Assembly: GCA_030753015.1 (NCBI GenBank)
Contig: JASMDC010000004.1
Span: forward strand, 84,046-148,045
Direction: 5' to 3'
Origin: Candidatus Undinarchaeales archaeon
Lineage (GTDB): Archaea; SpSt-1190; JASMDC01
DNA: 64,000 nt
The notes under the pieces: generated by a model
The model's input: only the letters and a program-made list of their open reading frames with translations
The model's database searches: none
Told to the model about the DNA's origin: nothing
Position numbers and translations under genes: made by a program
Shown: in pieces, positions 50,556-57,973 of the stretch
How positions within the stretch are numbered: the first letter of the stretch is position 1
How the letters are laid out: each line of letters begins with the position of its first letter

Positions 50556-51095
50556 TCAGGTCCCTTCCGCCAGCACCATCCCCTCGTCGAGGTCCCCATC
50601 AGAGACTACTTCGGATCCGAGGCAGCGTTTGTACTCCTTTAGGATGATGAAGGTGTGCTCGTTGTTGATACCCTCGATGGTGAATAACTCCTTCCTCAGG
50701 AACGTGTTCAGCTCCTCTTGCCCTTTGAATAGGCCATGAACCATGAGGTTGTAGTTCCCCGAGACGGAATACATGAGCGTCACCTGGGGGAGCACCTTCA
50801 GTCGGTTGGTCACCGTCTCCACCATGTTGGGCGAGATGTTGAGGCCGAAGATCACGGAGATGTCCTTTCCGAACTTCTTCGGATCTATAGCCGTGATGAA
50901 TCCGGTGATGTACCCCTCATCCATGAGCCTCCGAACACGGCTGCCCACGGTGACGGAGGAGACGCCGATCTCACGTCCGATCTTGCGGAAGGACTTGCGT
51001 GCATCTTTGTTGAGATGTGTGAGAATCCTCTTATCGATCGAGTCGATACCGACCGAGGAATCCATTCTCGGTCGGGCCTTGTTTCTCGCTTCCAT
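50556..51095 (-). CDS. Lrp/AsnC family transcriptional regulator (second)
   Basis: A 179-residue regulator with helix-turn-helix residues 18-70 (IDKRILTHLNKDARKSFRKIG, SVTVGSRVRRLMDEGYITGF) and a RAM domain (VIFGLNISPNMVETV, LMYSVSGNYNLMVHGLF). A short acidic tail follows. The ATG at 51095 stands 24 bases after the TATA element, so the mRNA is leaderless. A 14-bp palindrome just upstream of the TATA box could be its own activator site. Its neighbours suggest control of respiration or molybdenum cofactor genes. Confidence 0.88.
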   Translation of the reverse strand: MEARNKARPRMDSSVGIDSIDKRILTHLNKDARKSFRKIGREIGVSSVTVGSRVRRLMDEGYITGFITAIDPKKFGKDISVIFGLNISPNMVETVTNRLKVLPQVTLMYSVSGNYNLMVHGLFKGQEELNTFLRKELFTIEGINNEHTFIILKEYKRCLGSEVVSDGDLDEGMVLAEGT

Positions 51096-51119
51096 TGTAA
51101 AGATATTTGGTGTCCTATC

Positions 51120-51145
51120 TTTAAAAATGTTATCACAATTGTGAT
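51120..51145 (-). promoter_or_regulatory. Leaderless promoter of the second Lrp gene with ATCACAATTGTGAT
   Basis: Palindrome ATCACAATTGTGAT (51132-51145) lies directly upstream of the leftward TATA box TTTTTAAAG (51119-51127), and the ATG is 24 bases beyond. The site lies upstream of TATA, unlike the TAACAATTGTTA sites downstream of or over TATA. It shares their ACAATTGT core, so related regulators may use them oppositely. Confidence 0.5.
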
Positions 51146-51212
51146 GTTTCTAGGTCGCTCTTTTGTTTTTTCCCCTGCCAAGCATACCCGTACCTTTGCT
51201 TATTTCTTTTAA

Positions 51213-51695
51213 TTATCGATCCTCTTCCCCTTTCTTCACTACGCGGACCTCGTCCCCCATCCTAATCTCACCCGGACAGGAAACAGAGGCGAAGTGACTG
51301 TTCTCTCCAAGAGCACAGGCGTTCTCACGGCGGTCCAGACCACAGGAGAGAGGACACTTCCTGCGTGCTGAAGTGATGCGCAGCTGGGCCGTACCGATTC
51401 TCAGCAGGTCCCCACGCTCCAAGCGTTCCCATCCCTCCCCTTCCACAAGGATGTTCTCGCGGAAACGGCCCCTCTTCAGGCATGCCTCTCCCCCGGGGCT
51501 TTCCAAGAACACCCGCATCCCGTCATAGTACAGGAGCGAAAGAGTCCTCTCCTCGACACCGTAATGAGCATCCCTTACATCACCCCCTGCCTCGAGTGTT
51601 AGTGTATCCACTGGAATTGTCCTCCTGCTTTCGTGCTTTTCCCCAGGAGGCACAATCCTTCCTTCGTACACAAAGAGAGCCCTGACCCTCAGCAT
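51213..51695 (-). CDS. MOSC-domain molybdenum cofactor protein
   Basis: A 160-residue single MOSC domain, the sulfur-carrier fold of molybdenum-cofactor sulfurase and YiiM-like proteins. It has the core GRFRENILVEG near 77 and an N-terminal beta strand set. The usual conserved Cys may be that in RKCPLSC near 113. It lies among mobA, fdhD and two oxidoreductase operons, so cofactor sulfuration or handling is likely. It is divergent from the CPPC peptide and mobA. Confidence 0.8.
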   Translation of the reverse strand: MLRVRALFVYEGRIVPPGEKHESRRTIPVDTLTLEAGGDVRDAHYGVEERTLSLLYYDGMRVFLESPGGEACLKRGRFRENILVEGEGWERLERGDLLRIGTAQLRITSARRKCPLSCGLDRRENACALGENSHFASVSCPGEIRMGDEVRVVKKGEEDR

Positions 51696-51867
51696 AGAAT
51701 CGCCCGCAAGACATCTGTTCCCTATGAAGAAGCTGTAAAAAGGTTACGCGAACGGCCCCGACTCAATCGATCGTGAGATTCGATCATTGGTTGCTGAGGC
51801 AGGGCGTTACTGACACGATCTTACAGAGTTTCAGTATAGGTAGGATTTCTTTAATTGAGGTGCTTAA

Positions 51868-51951
51868 GTGGCCTCTGTGTACTACTTCGTGCACACTAAG
51901 GCCCTGTGCCCCCCTTGTGAGAAAAAGGAAGAGAAGAAGGAGAAGAAGTAA
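51868..51951 (+). CDS. Candidate 27-residue CPPC peptide
   Basis: A tiny gene opened by GTG directly after a TAA, reading ASVYYFVHTKALCPPCEKK then a Lys/Glu tail. It ends one base before a strong hairpin terminator, which is the main evidence that it is an independent transcript. The CPPC pair could bind zinc or act in redox or sulfur transfer. FdhD, a sulfur-transfer protein for molybdenum cofactor, is 700 bases downstream. No ribosome site is obvious. It could instead be a small RNA. Confidence 0.45.
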   Translation: MASVYYFVHTKALCPPCEKKEEKKEKK

Positions 51952-51990
51952 GGCAGGGGGTCACCCCTGCCTCTCCCTTTTTCTTTCTTT
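51952..51990 (+). terminator. Hairpin terminator after the CPPC peptide
   Basis: Perfect 8-bp stem GGCAGGGG-GTCA-CCCCTGCC (51952-51971) followed by TCTCCCTTTTTCTTTCTTTC. It is the clearest plus-strand terminator in the window and separates the small gene from mobA. Confidence 0.8.
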
Positions 51991-52009
51991 CGATTCCAAC
52001 TACCAATCA

Positions 52010-52639
52010 ATGGAAAGGAGCTTGTTCACCTCTGCGGCGGTCCTTGCCGGCGGGCAGTCCCGTCGAATGGGATTCGACAAATCGCAGCTGCATATCGGGG
52101 GAAGACCGCTCCTCGACAGCATACTCGAACAGCTCGAGACAAGGTTCGATCGGATCGTCATCGTTGCGGACCGGGAAAAGGACCTGGTCGAGCGCACTGA
52201 CGTGGAGGTCATGTACGACCTAGTCCCTGGCATCGGACCCCTCGCAGGGCTCTACACCGCGCTAAAACATTTCAGGGAAGGATTCGTGTTCCTTACGGCG
52301 TGTGACATGCCCGTAGTGGACGTGGGCTTCATCGACCGGATGAAGGAGGAGTACCGCTCCCGGGAGAGTAACATGTGCGACGCCATCCTGGGAAAGCATA
52401 TAGGGACGGGCATGATCGAGCCGTTCCATGCATTCTACTCGTGCGGACTTGTACCTGAGATCGAACACCTTCTGGAGGCGGGGGAAGGGGGCGAGCCGCG
52501 CAGACGCTCCTTCCAGTCTCTTCTGCATGACAGGGAAACGCTGTTCGTCGATATGGAGGAGGCGGGTTTCTCCCTCAATCTCAACCGCCAGGCCGACGTG
52601 GATACATTTATCAAATCGAACCAGGAGCGCGAAGAGTGA
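52010..52639 (+). CDS. mobA: Molybdenum cofactor guanylyltransferase MobA
   Basis: Adds GMP to molybdopterin to form the guanine dinucleotide cofactor used by DMSO-reductase-family enzymes such as the two in this window. The 209-residue protein begins at ATG 52010 with AAVLAGGQSRRMGFDKSQL, the nucleotide-binding loop of the family. It has DLVPGIGPLAGLYTALKH near 70 and TACDMPVVD near 93. The much longer open frame upstream crosses a terminator and is not used. Its stop overlaps the fdhD start. Confidence 0.92.
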   Translation: MERSLFTSAAVLAGGQSRRMGFDKSQLHIGGRPLLDSILEQLETRFDRIVIVADREKDLVERTDVEVMYDLVPGIGPLAGLYTALKHFREGFVFLTACDMPVVDVGFIDRMKEEYRSRESNMCDAILGKHIGTGMIEPFHAFYSCGLVPEIEHLLEAGEGGEPRRRSFQSLLHDRETLFVDMEEAGFSLNLNRQADVDTFIKSNQEREE

Positions 52640-53460
52640 TGGAACCGTCCATAATCACCGAGGTCGGTGCGATCAAGGTCAAGGAGGGCAAATCCACTCC
52701 CATCAGCGACACTGTCGTCCTGGAGTATCCGTTCACACTGCACATCAACGGCGAACAGTACGTCACGCTGGTGTGCAGTCCCCAGCATTTGGAAGAGATG
52801 GTCTACGGCCTGCTGTTCAGTGACAACATCATCCACGGTATGGAGGACGTGGAGGACCTTTCGGTGGTACAAGACAAGGGATTGGCGCGAATCCAACTGA
52901 GGGACCACCTCGACGACAGGAAAAAGCACAGGGGAAGGCGTGTGATCACCTCCGGCTGCGGTAAGAGCACAGTGTTCTACAACGTCGAGGACCTTGTCAC
53001 CCAGAGACCGATTCGCTCAGATGTGACGGTTACGCCCGAAGTCATCCAAGAGATCATGAAGGCGTTCGACAAGTCGTCCGGGATCTACTTCTCCACGGGC
53101 GGTACCCACTCCTGTGCCCTCTGCAAGGAGGATGCGATACTGTTCTTCGCCAGCGACATCGGTAGGCACAACGCCCTGGACAAGTGCGTGGGCTACCTTC
53201 TCAAGAACGCGATCGAGCCAGATGGCTGCTACGTTGTGTCCTCGGGCAGGCTCTCCTCAGAGATGGTCTACAAATGCATGCGCGCTGGAATAGGTGTCGT
53301 GGCCTCACGCTCCGCTACCACGAAGCTCGCCATTGAAGTAGCCGACCAGGTGGGGATGACCCTTATAGGATTCGTGAGGGGTCGCAGGATGAACGTTTAC
53401 ACTCATCCAGAAAGGATCTGCCTTGAAGGGGCTGTACCAGAGGGGAGTGACGAGGCCTAG
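52639..53460 (+). CDS. fdhD: FdhD sulfurtransferase for molybdoenzyme maturation
   Basis: Passes sulfur from a cysteine desulfurase to the bis-MGD cofactor, best known for formate dehydrogenase. The 273-residue protein has the conserved TGGTHSCALCKED near 155, where the CxxC pair is the sulfur carrier, and SDIGRHNALDKCVGYLL near 175. The start is ATG 52639 or the GTG three bases earlier. No formate dehydrogenase is in the window, so it may serve the oxidoreductases here or one elsewhere. Confidence 0.92.
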   Translation: MEPSIITEVGAIKVKEGKSTPISDTVVLEYPFTLHINGEQYVTLVCSPQHLEEMVYGLLFSDNIIHGMEDVEDLSVVQDKGLARIQLRDHLDDRKKHRGRRVITSGCGKSTVFYNVEDLVTQRPIRSDVTVTPEVIQEIMKAFDKSSGIYFSTGGTHSCALCKEDAILFFASDIGRHNALDKCVGYLLKNAIEPDGCYVVSSGRLSSEMVYKCMRAGIGVVASRSATTKLAIEVADQVGMTLIGFVRGRRMNVYTHPERICLEGAVPEGSDEA

Positions 53461-54197
53461 AGCTCTTTGACCTTCTTGTCCAGCTCCAAGGAGAACAGGT
53501 CGTGTTTGTCGATGATATCATTCAGGCTCTTCTTGTCGGTCTTCCGGTATTCCTTCTCATCCAGGTAGGCATGGTCGAGCTTGACCTGTAGTACCCCCTT
53601 GCCATCCTCACGCTTCCGTTGAAATGCTACTGAGGAGAACGGGAGGATCTTCGTACCGGTCGAGAAGGCCTTCTCGTTGATAACCCACACACCCGTGGTA
53701 TAGGACATTTCTTCTGTACTGTCCATGGCGGACACCAGCTCCCCCCACCGTTTGTGCTCGGTGTACAGAGAATTGCCCTTCGTCTCGGAGGCCGAAGGAC
53801 TATAGTTAACTTGAACATTCCATTCAGTGATCCTGAGCTCCGGATCGCTCTCCATGTTGAAGGTGTAGGGCTTGTCGTTGGCCGTGCCCTTAGCGTCAAT
53901 GCCATAGAGTATCCCTCGACCGTCCGAGAACCCATCCTGGAACCGCGACAGGTTCTTGGAGGCGTAGTCGCGGGCCTCTTCCTCGGGGACCACCCATCGA
54001 TGGCGTTCCTCGGCAAGGGTGTAGGAGGGGAACAGACCCATGAGCCCGCGGTCCACGTCGAACGTGTATCGGTGCTGGGACTCGCCGTCCTTCTGTACTG
54101 TAAGGAACAGGCGCTCCTCCCGTCGTCCGAGGATGCCGTGCTTGTATGTAGCCTCCAGCTTCACCTCTCGACCATCCTCGAGCTCGTAGGTCTCCAT
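53457..54197 (-). CDS. Unrecognised protein of 246 residues
   Basis: Not recognised. The protein starts METYELEDGREVKLEATY and is mostly beta-strand-like, acidic/basic mixed and soluble: no signal peptide, no membrane segment, no Cys cluster. Segments such as YTFDVDRGLMGLFPSYTLAEE and ITEWNVQVNYSPSASE suggest a beta-sandwich. The C-terminus is a charged helix. The ATG at 54197 follows GCAGGGTGATAG; a leftward TATA box TTTATATCG lies near 54237. It ends tail-to-tail with fdhD, sharing four bases. It opens the accessory-looking part of the window. Confidence 0.65.
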   Translation of the reverse strand: METYELEDGREVKLEATYKHGILGRREERLFLTVQKDGESQHRYTFDVDRGLMGLFPSYTLAEERHRWVVPEEEARDYASKNLSRFQDGFSDGRGILYGIDAKGTANDKPYTFNMESDPELRITEWNVQVNYSPSASETKGNSLYTEHKRWGELVSAMDSTEEMSYTTGVWVINEKAFSTGTKILPFSSVAFQRKREDGKGVLQVKLDHAYLDEKEYRKTDKKSLNDIIDKHDLFSLELDKKVKEL

Positions 54198-54288
54198 GAC
54201 TATCACCCTGCAGCTATACTGCGCTCTTCAACCGCGATATAAACCTTTCTCTCTGTACAAGCTCGATATTAACTTCTGGAGCAACGTT

Positions 54289-55182
54289 CTAGATCCCGAA
54301 GAACCGTAATGCGTTCGCGACCGTGACCTCGGCCACTTCCTGCTGAGATATTCCGTGGGTTGAGGCGATGGCAGCTATGGCGTACGAAACGTTCACCGGC
54401 TCGTTCACGGGCTCAAGCCTCGTCGGATGCTGGTATGGAGCATCGGTCTCCGTGACCAGTGCTTCGAGCGGTACCTCTGCGGTGATGCGCCTCCAACGCT
54501 TGAACTTGTAAGCAGAACTAGGAACCGATAAGGTGAAGCCCGCCTCTGCCAATCGCGGCCCATATTCCTTCGGACCGGCGAAGCAGTGCCACATGACCCG
54601 TTCCGGTAGAATCCCCTGTTTATCAAGGAGGTCAAGGATGGCACTCAGTGCACCATCCCGCTCGTTGTAGCGGTGGTCTGACCGTTCCTTGTCCACATCT
54701 CGCTCTGATGCGTTACGTACATGGAGCACGTAGGGCTTCCTCAAGTTCTTCGTGAGCTTAAGCACCCATTTCAGTTCAGATAGTTGACGTTCCCTCCCTG
54801 CTAGGGTGCGCGCGTGGTGGAAGTCGAGCCCCACCTCCCCGATAGCCAAGAATTCCTCCGGATTCTCCAGCACATAGTTCTCCCATTCTTCCCTTTGCAC
54901 CCGGTAGACCGCGGCATCTGTGTACGTGACATGTTGCGGTGCCCATCCGCACGTGAATCCCGTCCGCTCTTGCTGGCTGACTATCTCTCGGACCGAATTG
55001 AGAGATGGGATGTCCGTGCTGCTCGTGATGAGATACTTGCCACCCGCAGCGAAGAACCTGTCCATCTGTTCCGAGTATGGTGGGAGTGATGGATCCCTTC
55101 GTCCCAGCCATGGAAGATGACAGTGGACGTCTATGAAGCCGAGCCCGCCCTCCGGTTCCGTTGGGAGCTTCCTTCTCGACAT
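54289..55182 (-). CDS. TatD-family metal-dependent hydrolase
   Basis: A 297-residue TIM-barrel nuclease or hydrolase with two metals. The first ligands are DVHCHL near 18, later EVGLDFHHART near 117, VLHVRNA near 153, MWHCFAG near 198 and VTETDAPYQ near 243. All family ligand positions are present. The ATG at 55182 is close to a leftward TATA box TTTATAAAAGGG (about 55207-55218). It is divergent from the unknown gene A at 55284. Its N-terminal tail of 14 residues is slightly long. Confidence 0.88.
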   Translation of the reverse strand: MSRRKLPTEPEGGLGFIDVHCHLPWLGRRDPSLPPYSEQMDRFFAAGGKYLITSSTDIPSLNSVREIVSQQERTGFTCGWAPQHVTYTDAAVYRVQREEWENYVLENPEEFLAIGEVGLDFHHARTLAGRERQLSELKWVLKLTKNLRKPYVLHVRNASERDVDKERSDHRYNERDGALSAILDLLDKQGILPERVMWHCFAGPKEYGPRLAEAGFTLSVPSSAYKFKRWRRITAEVPLEALVTETDAPYQHPTRLEPVNEPVNVSYAIAAIASTHGISQQEVAEVTVANALRFFGI

Positions 55183-55240
55183 CGCATATCTGTCTCTCTT
55201 TTTGCCCTTTTATAAATGAGCCTCGCAATTGTCCGAAACC

Positions 55241-55272
55241 TTTATATACTTGTTACTACTTTATAGTAGTGA
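55241..55272 (+). promoter_or_regulatory. TATA box plus TTACTAC/GTAGTGA palindrome before gene A
   Basis: TTTATATA (55241-55248), four bases, then TTACTACTTTATAGTAGTGA (55253-55272), which differs from the perfect palindrome at 57121 at two positions. The palindrome covers the expected start of transcription, a repressor position. One of three very similar promoter-operator units in 1.9 kb. Confidence 0.75.
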
Positions 55273-55283
55273 AGGTTCCCCCC

Positions 55284-56273
55284 ATGTACGATGCTGCTCC
55301 TGCACCGGACGCTGGCGATGCCTACACCGAGCGTGTGTACGGTCTGGTGCGCGACCTCGGGGTCAAGGATAAGGAGCTAGCGGACGACCTGGCCTACCTC
55401 CACAAGGACGGCCTGAAGCCCGAGGACCTCACGGAGCTCAAGGGCAGGGCCGACGGTTACCGCACTTTCTCCTCATACCTCAAGGACGATATCGAGGGCG
55501 ATATCACCGGCCTCATGGCAGATAAGAAGGCCGCCCGTGACAAGCAGTACGGTAGCCAGATGAGCAAAGACGAGATCAACGAGGCCTACGAGCTCATGTG
55601 TGATATCGACGGTGGTAACCGCACTCTCAAGCTCCATGAGTGGGAGCGAAAGGACGGTTCCAAGGGGTCCCGTCGAGGGTACACCGAGAACGCCATGCTC
55701 CGCTCACTGGGCTTCGATACATTCCAGAAGAAATTCGGTGAATCCTCACATCGCGACGACACTCTCACACGCATCGACGGATACCTTGACGAGCTTGACC
55801 GGTTCGAGATCCCCGCTCAGGGGCCTTCCTACTGGGAGCGCCTTGGCGAGTACGGGGAGAAGTTCCTCGATTGGGGCAAGGCCGCATACGAGACCGGTAA
55901 GGACATTGCCGTCAAAGGCTACCACGTCGCTGCCGACGGCCTAGAGAAGGGCTACGCGATCGCCAAGGACGCTGCCATCAAGGGCTACCATCTCGCGGGC
56001 GAAGGCCTCTCCAAAGGCTGGGAGGCTACGAAGCGGAGTGCCAAGGCCTTCGGTGAAGGTGTCGAGTCCACTATAGCTCGTATAGGTGCCTCCTACAAAA
56101 CGGACTCAGCCGCACGCGCCCGTGACCTTCTCGAGTACAACAAGACCATGGGCGAGGCCCGTGACTCACTCTTCATCGGTATACTCCAGAACAAGGCGAA
56201 GATGCAGTCCGAAGTGAACCGCATAGAGAAAGAGACCGGAGGAGCCATCGATAACCTATTCGCCTGGGCCTAG
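55284..56273 (+). CDS. Unknown protein A with C-terminal 66-residue shared module
   Basis: Not recognised; 329 residues, soluble, highly charged, no Cys cluster. Residues 1-170 are helical and acid-rich. Residues about 195-260 contain Gly-spaced amphipathic helices with a 22-residue tandem repeat (KDIAVKGYHVAADGLEKGYA, KDAAIKGYHLAGEGLSKGWE). Residues 264-329 form a module, IARIGASYKTDSAARARDL onward, that is 36/66 identical without gaps to the end of protein B. The ATG at 55284 is used because TATA and operator lie just upstream. A GTG at 55269 would be leaderless. Membrane-surface binding or a delivery tag are possible roles, both speculative. Confidence 0.8.
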   Translation: MYDAAPAPDAGDAYTERVYGLVRDLGVKDKELADDLAYLHKDGLKPEDLTELKGRADGYRTFSSYLKDDIEGDITGLMADKKAARDKQYGSQMSKDEINEAYELMCDIDGGNRTLKLHEWERKDGSKGSRRGYTENAMLRSLGFDTFQKKFGESSHRDDTLTRIDGYLDELDRFEIPAQGPSYWERLGEYGEKFLDWGKAAYETGKDIAVKGYHVAADGLEKGYAIAKDAAIKGYHLAGEGLSKGWEATKRSAKAFGEGVESTIARIGASYKTDSAARARDLLEYNKTMGEARDSLFIGILQNKAKMQSEVNRIEKETGGAIDNLFAWA

Positions 56274-56345
56274 GACCTCCAATCGCCCCCATCGGCCGGG
56301 AAATGCATCACCAGAACGAGCCATAGCGCACGAAAAAAGGAAATA

Positions 56346-56376
56346 TTTATATAGCTTCACCACTATATAGTAGTAA
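56346..56376 (+). promoter_or_regulatory. TATA box plus TCACCACTATATAGTAGTAA before gene B
   Basis: TTTATATA (56346-56353), three bases, then a 20-mer (56357-56376) two bases different from the perfect palindrome at 57121. The ATG of gene B is 12 bases further. The layout matches that at genes A and HAD. Confidence 0.75.
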
Positions 56377-56387
56377 ACTGGTGATGA

Positions 56388-56996
56388 ATGATGATCGAAG
56401 GTATTGACAAGGATGGCGGCGAGTGCAGGGCAATGGAGCTCTACACCGGCGGCAAGGACATAGCACCTTACGCCGAGGCCGGTCTTCCTGTTTCATATTC
56501 ACTCAACGGCAAGGAGCTCTCCCCCTACGCCAAGGGCGGCGAGCTGGTCCTGGCCGAGGACGGGAAGAGCGCACAGGGCTCCTACTCCGTTCCCTCCGGT
56601 TCTTACAGCGATAACGGGGCCGAGCTCAGCTACCTCTTGGCTGGCGAGAACCCCCACGAGGATAACCCCCAGGAGACCGCTGAGCGGAATGCGAAGCTCG
56701 GTAAGTACTGGGAAGGTGCCAAGGAGTTCGGAAAGGGTGCCCTCGACCTCGGTGGTCGCGCCGTCAAGGGCGTCGGCAACGCCATAGAGACTGGTATAGG
56801 TCGCATCGGCGGTTCCTACAAGACGGATTCCGCATCACGCGCTCAAGATCTCTACCAGACATCCAAGACACTCGGCGAGGCCCGAGACGTCTACTACCAG
56901 GGCATCCTCAAGAACAAAGCGCAGATGCAGGGATACATCAACCAGATAGAGGAGATCACCCCTAGCACCATGGAGCTCATGTTCGACTGGATGTAA
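56388..56996 (+). CDS. Unknown protein B with the same C-terminal module
   Basis: Not recognised; 202 residues, soluble. The N-terminal 90 residues have Tyr/Gly/Ser-rich strands (LYTGGKDIAPYAEAGLPVSY, SAQGSYSVPSGSYSDNG). A Gly-spaced amphipathic stretch (YWEGAKEFGKGALDLGGRAV, about 105-125) follows, then residues 137-202, IGRIGGSYKTDSASRAQDL through to LMFDWM, aligned without gaps to protein A. The N-terminal parts of A and B are unrelated, so the module is a mobile C-terminal domain, as in secreted effectors or tagged cargo. The start ATG at 56388 is one of two adjacent Met codons. Confidence 0.8.
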   Translation: MMIEGIDKDGGECRAMELYTGGKDIAPYAEAGLPVSYSLNGKELSPYAKGGELVLAEDGKSAQGSYSVPSGSYSDNGAELSYLLAGENPHEDNPQETAERNAKLGKYWEGAKEFGKGALDLGGRAVKGVGNAIETGIGRIGGSYKTDSASRAQDLYQTSKTLGEARDVYYQGILKNKAQMQGYINQIEEITPSTMELMFDWM

Positions 56997-57108
56997 GCAC
57001 GCTCATCCATCATAACAGATAGACAGAGGACCAAACCCCCGGCAACGGCTCCGGAGGCACAGGCCCCAAAGGCCTATTTATAAAGTGGACGTGTTTTTCA
57101 AGGAAACA

Positions 57109-57140
57109 TTTATATACAAGTTACTACTATATAGTAGTAA
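57109..57140 (+). promoter_or_regulatory. TATA box plus perfect palindrome TTACTACTATATAGTAGTAA
   Basis: TTTATATA (57109-57116), four bases, then a 20-bp perfect palindrome (57121-57140). The ATG of the HAD gene is 12 bases further. This is the most symmetrical member of the operator family and defines its consensus. Confidence 0.8.
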
Positions 57141-57151
57141 AGGACATACCG

Positions 57152-57889
57152 ATGGAATCGTACGCCTTGGTGTTGGACTGGGACCAGACGCTTTCTCCAG
57201 ACTACATGCAGGTGCCGCTCCTCAAGCATATGGGAAAAGAGCCCGCCCAGTACTGGAAGCAGGTCAAGGAGTACGATAAGAAGTACGCTCACGGGGAGTC
57301 GTTCCTTCGCGTGTTCCTGGAGGAGCCCGAGTACCAGGGAATGACCCGCAATGACCTCGAAGAGGCCGCCCAGAAAGTGCCTTACTTCGACGGTGTCAAC
57401 GACTTCTTCCGCGACCTCAAGGCCTATGCCAAGGAGAAGGACATCGACCTCAAGATCTATATCGCTTCCACCGGCCATAAAGAGATGGTGGAGGCGTCCG
57501 AGCTCGGCAAGTACTTCGATGGCGTCTATGGAGCCGAGTTCACCTACAAGGGTGACAAACCCGTTGACGTAGCCTCCGTCCTCCCTCCCGAGGACAAGCC
57601 CGACGCGCTCAAGGACATCAGCGTCAAGGAAGGCATCCCTCTCGACAACTTCATCTACTTCGGTGACGGTTTCTCCGACCTCCCCGCGTTCCACCTCGTG
57701 AACGAGCACGGGGGCGCATCTGTATGCGTTGGTGAGAAGGAGGAGTACGGACGCCAGGCCACCTACTGGGAAAAGCCCGATTACACGAAGCTCACAGGTC
57801 TCGTCAAGGAGATCATCGAGAGCGATGCGAGCTCAAGGAAGACCGCTGAGCCCCCACAGTCGCTGCCCGTCGGCTACTTCATGATGTAG
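57152..57889 (+). CDS. HAD-superfamily hydrolase (phosphatase type)
   Basis: A 245-residue HAD protein. Motif I is LVLDWDQTLSPD near residue 7 with both Asp residues, motif II is YIASTGH near 105, the Lys of motif III is probably in YKGDKP, and motif IV is YFGDGFSDLPAF near 168. A cap of about 80 residues between motifs I and II (TRNDLEEAAQKVPYFDGVND) resembles the cap of MtnX/SerB-like phosphatases. The substrate is unknown. It shares its promoter-operator with genes A and B, so it probably works with them. Confidence 0.85.
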   Translation: MESYALVLDWDQTLSPDYMQVPLLKHMGKEPAQYWKQVKEYDKKYAHGESFLRVFLEEPEYQGMTRNDLEEAAQKVPYFDGVNDFFRDLKAYAKEKDIDLKIYIASTGHKEMVEASELGKYFDGVYGAEFTYKGDKPVDVASVLPPEDKPDALKDISVKEGIPLDNFIYFGDGFSDLPAFHLVNEHGGASVCVGEKEEYGRQATYWEKPDYTKLTGLVKEIIESDASSRKTAEPPQSLPVGYFMM

Positions 57890-57973
57890 GAAGGTCTCGC
57901 CGGGACCCGGTTCATTCGATTCCCCGCGACGAAAGCAAACGTACTTAAGGCGGGATTCTGGCAGGGGATCGCT

